Shown piece after piece: positions 61,261-64,000 of a DNA stretch of 64,000 bases. This stretch comes from Tubiluchus corallicola (lineage: Eukaryota > Priapulida > Priapulimorpha > Priapulimorphida > Tubiluchidae): positions 219,921-283,920 of the forward strand of contig JAQGDQ010002373.1 in assembly GCA_030141605.1 (NCBI GenBank), given 5' to 3'. The notes below the pieces were generated by a model that saw nothing but the letters and a program-made list of their open reading frames with translations, was not told the DNA's origin and did no database searches. The position numbers and the translations under genes are program-made. Positions within the stretch are counted from its first letter, which is position 1; every line of letters begins with the position of its first letter.

Positions 61261-62227
61261 ACAACTTTCTTTTAAACTATTGTAACTGTTTTGCAATTCA
61301 GATTTTCCATAAAAATATTGTAATATTCAATTCTTCGTTTAACCTTTGCTGCTTGTGCTTCATTTGTGCATATCTTAATAATTATTGTGAAATATTTTTG
61401 TCGTAAATTCTCTACTTTAGCTTCTTCAGGACCATAAGTGGGTGTTGCATTTTGCATGCTTCATGAAAAAAATGCTCTCACCAAGCAGCGATTATGTTAT
61501 ATTTGATCATGTTTGTTGGCTTCTATTCTGCACACAATAGATTTTCTTGCAAAATTATATGAAATGTGTTTGCTTACCTTAGACAAATTTAAAATCCATT
61601 TTTGATGAAAACACTGTAAAAAGCTTTCAGTAAATGCATAGTTTGCACTGTAGCACTATCACTTGTGCAAAATCCGTTAATGCAAAAAATTTCAACTATC
61701 CAGACACAGTATTCTAACGCACGTTGGCCTCAACTCTGCTCTATTTTTAAGGAGAAATTCCTGTTAAAAGATGAAATGACCTTTATTTCTCATTGCTGAT
61801 TGCAATTGTTTACAGCTGGTGATATTGGATGTATAGGGTAGACAATCTCACTGTGTGCCACCAAACAGCTGGCTTAAATACAGGGAGAAACTTTATTGAA
61901 GAAGAATGCAAATATGCTATCACAGGGAGACATACATGTTAAAAATAGATTGACTACACCTAGTCAATACGTATAGCTTCTCAGTGTTCTAACCTCATGA
62001 TCTAACCTTAGAGTAGTGCATACAAGAACAGCATACGAGCTATAAACTAACTTGAGTTGTTTATTACCATCTTGAAATGTTGAATATTTAGTGTTTAAGT
62101 TGCATAGACACTCTATTTACAGCGCACGTCACTTAGCTGAAATCTATGCATGTATGTAGCACAAACTGCAAAGTGTTCTTAACCAAAACTGTGCTAAAAA
62201 CAGCTCAACTCTCTCTGTCTGCACAGT

Positions 62228-62371
62228 TCAACGCTTAGCCCGCATATCTCTCATCTTAGCGGCTCGGACTCTCAAATGCATCTCCCTTGCAAACAGGGAT
62301 CTGATTCTCTCCTCACTTGCATATGCTGGAATTTGTTGAAGTCCACTAAGCAGTGGCTTATTTAATGGCAT
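62228..62371 (-). CDS. Small basic protein of unknown function, 47 residues
   Basis: ATG at 62371 is the first start after an in-frame TAG, and the frame stops at 62228. The product starts MPLNKPLLSGLQQIPAYASE and continues as one Arg/Lys/Met-rich, probably helical segment ending in MRDMRAKR. Amino-acid composition and lack of low-complexity bias look more like a protein than the surrounding chance ORFs. An acceptor-like acggcag lies about 33 bases upstream of the ATG. I do not recognise the family; it could be a small mitochondrial or ribosome-associated protein or a chance frame. Confidence 0.45.
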   Translation of the reverse strand: MPLNKPLLSGLQQIPAYASEERIRSLFAREMHLRVRAAKMRDMRAKR

Positions 62372-64000
62372 GATTTCCACATTGCCGTCCTACTCGAACT
62401 GCCGTAAACCGTTAATCGCAAATAATAAACTTTATATTTCCACTGAAACACTTGCGATATTTTCTCAACAATATCTCTAAATATTATTGGCCTGGTCGAC
62501 TTACGTGCGCAAATGTGAGTGCGCAGAGCGAATATGAAAAAAAGCTATCTTGAATGCGTTTGTGTTGTGTAGCAATTTTGTTCCTATTGCAAATGCTAAG
62601 AAAAGCCTTAAATAGAAGAATAATTATTAGAAAAATTGCAATGACGTTTTTCAGTTTAAAAAAAATACTCTTAGGAAATTCTGTCGTGTTTGAAAACGAG
62701 ACAAGGTAACGATATGTTGGCTGTCACAAATTTGAAAGGTTGGAATGTGTTGTTGACGTTTGTCACTTTTATATTTTTGATAAATATTTTCGTTTCTGAA
62801 ACTCCAATTAACTTTAAAAAATGCGAATGAGTGTGATTGACAAACTGCAGTGTTTTATTATTAGTGCTAAGCAATTTATGCGATAGAGCTTAAAACCGCA
62901 TAGAAAACACTCCAGCTTTTTTCTCGTCTGTTGTCTATTAAGTTTTATACTACTATACTGGCCTTATTTAACTAATTTTTAAGTTTATTTAACGTTTATA
63001 CGTAGAGTGATTTTCCGCACGGTGTCCCGCAAAGGAAATTCGCATGGTTTTCCAGGGCCAGAATTTCGTTATATTTTGCCAGTATCTAAGCGATTCTCGA
63101 AATGACTTTTGTGAGAATACAGAGAATCAGGATCTAAGTTACATAATTCAAGTACGATCAGTTATAATTATTGAAACAACTTACTTAAACTAGTCGATTG
63201 AATTTCAATTAAAGTGATTTATTATTATAAGAATTAATCACTACCAGTACTAACATCTTTTTTTCAGAATGAGACCTAACATAAAATTTACTGATTCAGT
63301 CTCCAAACCATTTAGAATTTTGTTGATTCTCCTCTTTGTCAGTGAATACAATCATCATTTCCCTTATCAAGAAGTGTATAACAAGCATTTGAAAGAAAAA
63401 TTTATCTAAATTTATGCGAAACTCGGAAAATTTTACTCGTATGGTTTTACTGATATGGTCATATCACGCGCACACTTTTGATATGATAGGTCATGCATCA
63501 ATCTACTCTAGCAAAATCTAAGAAAGAATTAAAGAAGAAGATCGTAGACAAATACAAATAAACTTTTAAATGGTCCAGCATTTTCCCCCCATACTATAAT
63601 TTGTAGTGTAGTTAGTGTTTTAACTATATTATTTTTGTTGCAGTTTATTTATTACAATATTGCTGATTAATTAATTATTTGTTTTAGTTTGTGACTGCAT
63701 ATATGTGACAAAATGCAAATAAAGATAATACATATTGCTGGAATTTAACATAATTATGTTGTTGCCAGTCATATTTTCTCCTTTCCTTGTGTCCTAATTT
63801 TTCTTCTTTTTTCACTATCCTGTAACCATAATACCCTATGAAATACTTGATCCACGATACGTTTATCTCTGTTCCATCTTTCAAGATTCCTGTGAAACCT
63901 GGCTTGAATCTCCTATTATTGTATTATTGAATCCTTTTATTGATTTATTATTGTATTAATGTAATTTACTTTGAACATTTACATTAGTTTATACTGTAAC
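62372..64000. other. Right end of the window, no gene recognised
   Basis: AT-rich sequence. The ORFs at 62671-62874 and 63684-63884 are open by chance as far as I can tell; the second is Lys/Glu-rich but has no recognised motif. Confidence 0.45.

Noticed and set aside
61272-61457. 61-codon minus-strand ORF (MQNATPTYGPEEAKVENLRQ...)
   Set aside because: Composition is protein-like, but I see no splice partners or family and it lies beside a Penelope-like tail. Kept as undecided rather than called.
63684-63884. 66-codon minus-strand ORF rich in Lys and Glu
   Set aside because: No family recognised and no supporting signals.
1-64000. CRISPR arrays, bacterial operons, ribosomal RNA genes or viral genes
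   Set aside because: None seen. The window is animal nuclear DNA with spliced genes; regular short repeats here are microsatellites or transposon arrays.

Overview
The window is nuclear DNA of an animal. It is AT-rich, the genes carry many introns with GT..AG borders, and the proteins read as metazoan housekeeping genes: MKS1 (ciliary transition zone), DNTTIP1 (histone deacetylase complex), RanGAP1 with a SUMO-acceptor tail, and the spliceosomal protein PRPF3. The transposon load (Tigger/pogo-like, hAT-like and Harbinger-like MITEs, LINE and Penelope-like remnants, tRNA-derived SINE heads) fits an invertebrate. I cannot name the phylum from this sequence alone.

Layout. 1-3444 (+): the 3' half of MKS1. 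5600-31462 (-): DNTTIP1 in 13 exons that I could join in frame (518 codons). Its long introns hold other genes: a leucine-rich-repeat (LRR) receptor on the opposite strand at 9845-11874, a second LRR receptor on the opposite strand at 15388-17644, and an intronless class A GPCR on the same strand at 22951-23913. Intron 7 also holds a TIR element carrying a dead LINE. 31463-33370 is a divergent intergenic spacer. 33371-44477 (+): RanGAP1 in 13 exons (577 codons), with a possible alternative last exon. 46801-56877 (-): PRPF3 in 10 exons (697 codons), convergent with RanGAP1. 57000-64000 is mostly repeats: a foldback element, a LINE tail, a tandem hAT-like MITE array and a Penelope-like tail. It also holds a 47-codon ORF of unknown function at 62228-62371.

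Most notable are the two LRR genes. Both encode a signal peptide, LRRs and a cysteine-rich LRRCT cap on a separate phase-1 exon. The first gene has two usable LRRCT exons in tandem. One ends in a stop right after the cap (a predicted secreted form). The other continues into a Ser/Thr/Pro-rich stalk and a hydrophobic tail (a predicted membrane-anchored form). A third, decayed LRRCT exon lies upstream. The second LRR gene ends in a GPI-signal-like tail. This architecture recalls GPI-anchored LRR receptors such as agnathan VLRs, but homology to those is not claimed.

All exon joins below were made by eye from frame, splice-site motifs and recognition of the protein family; no alignment or transcript data were available.
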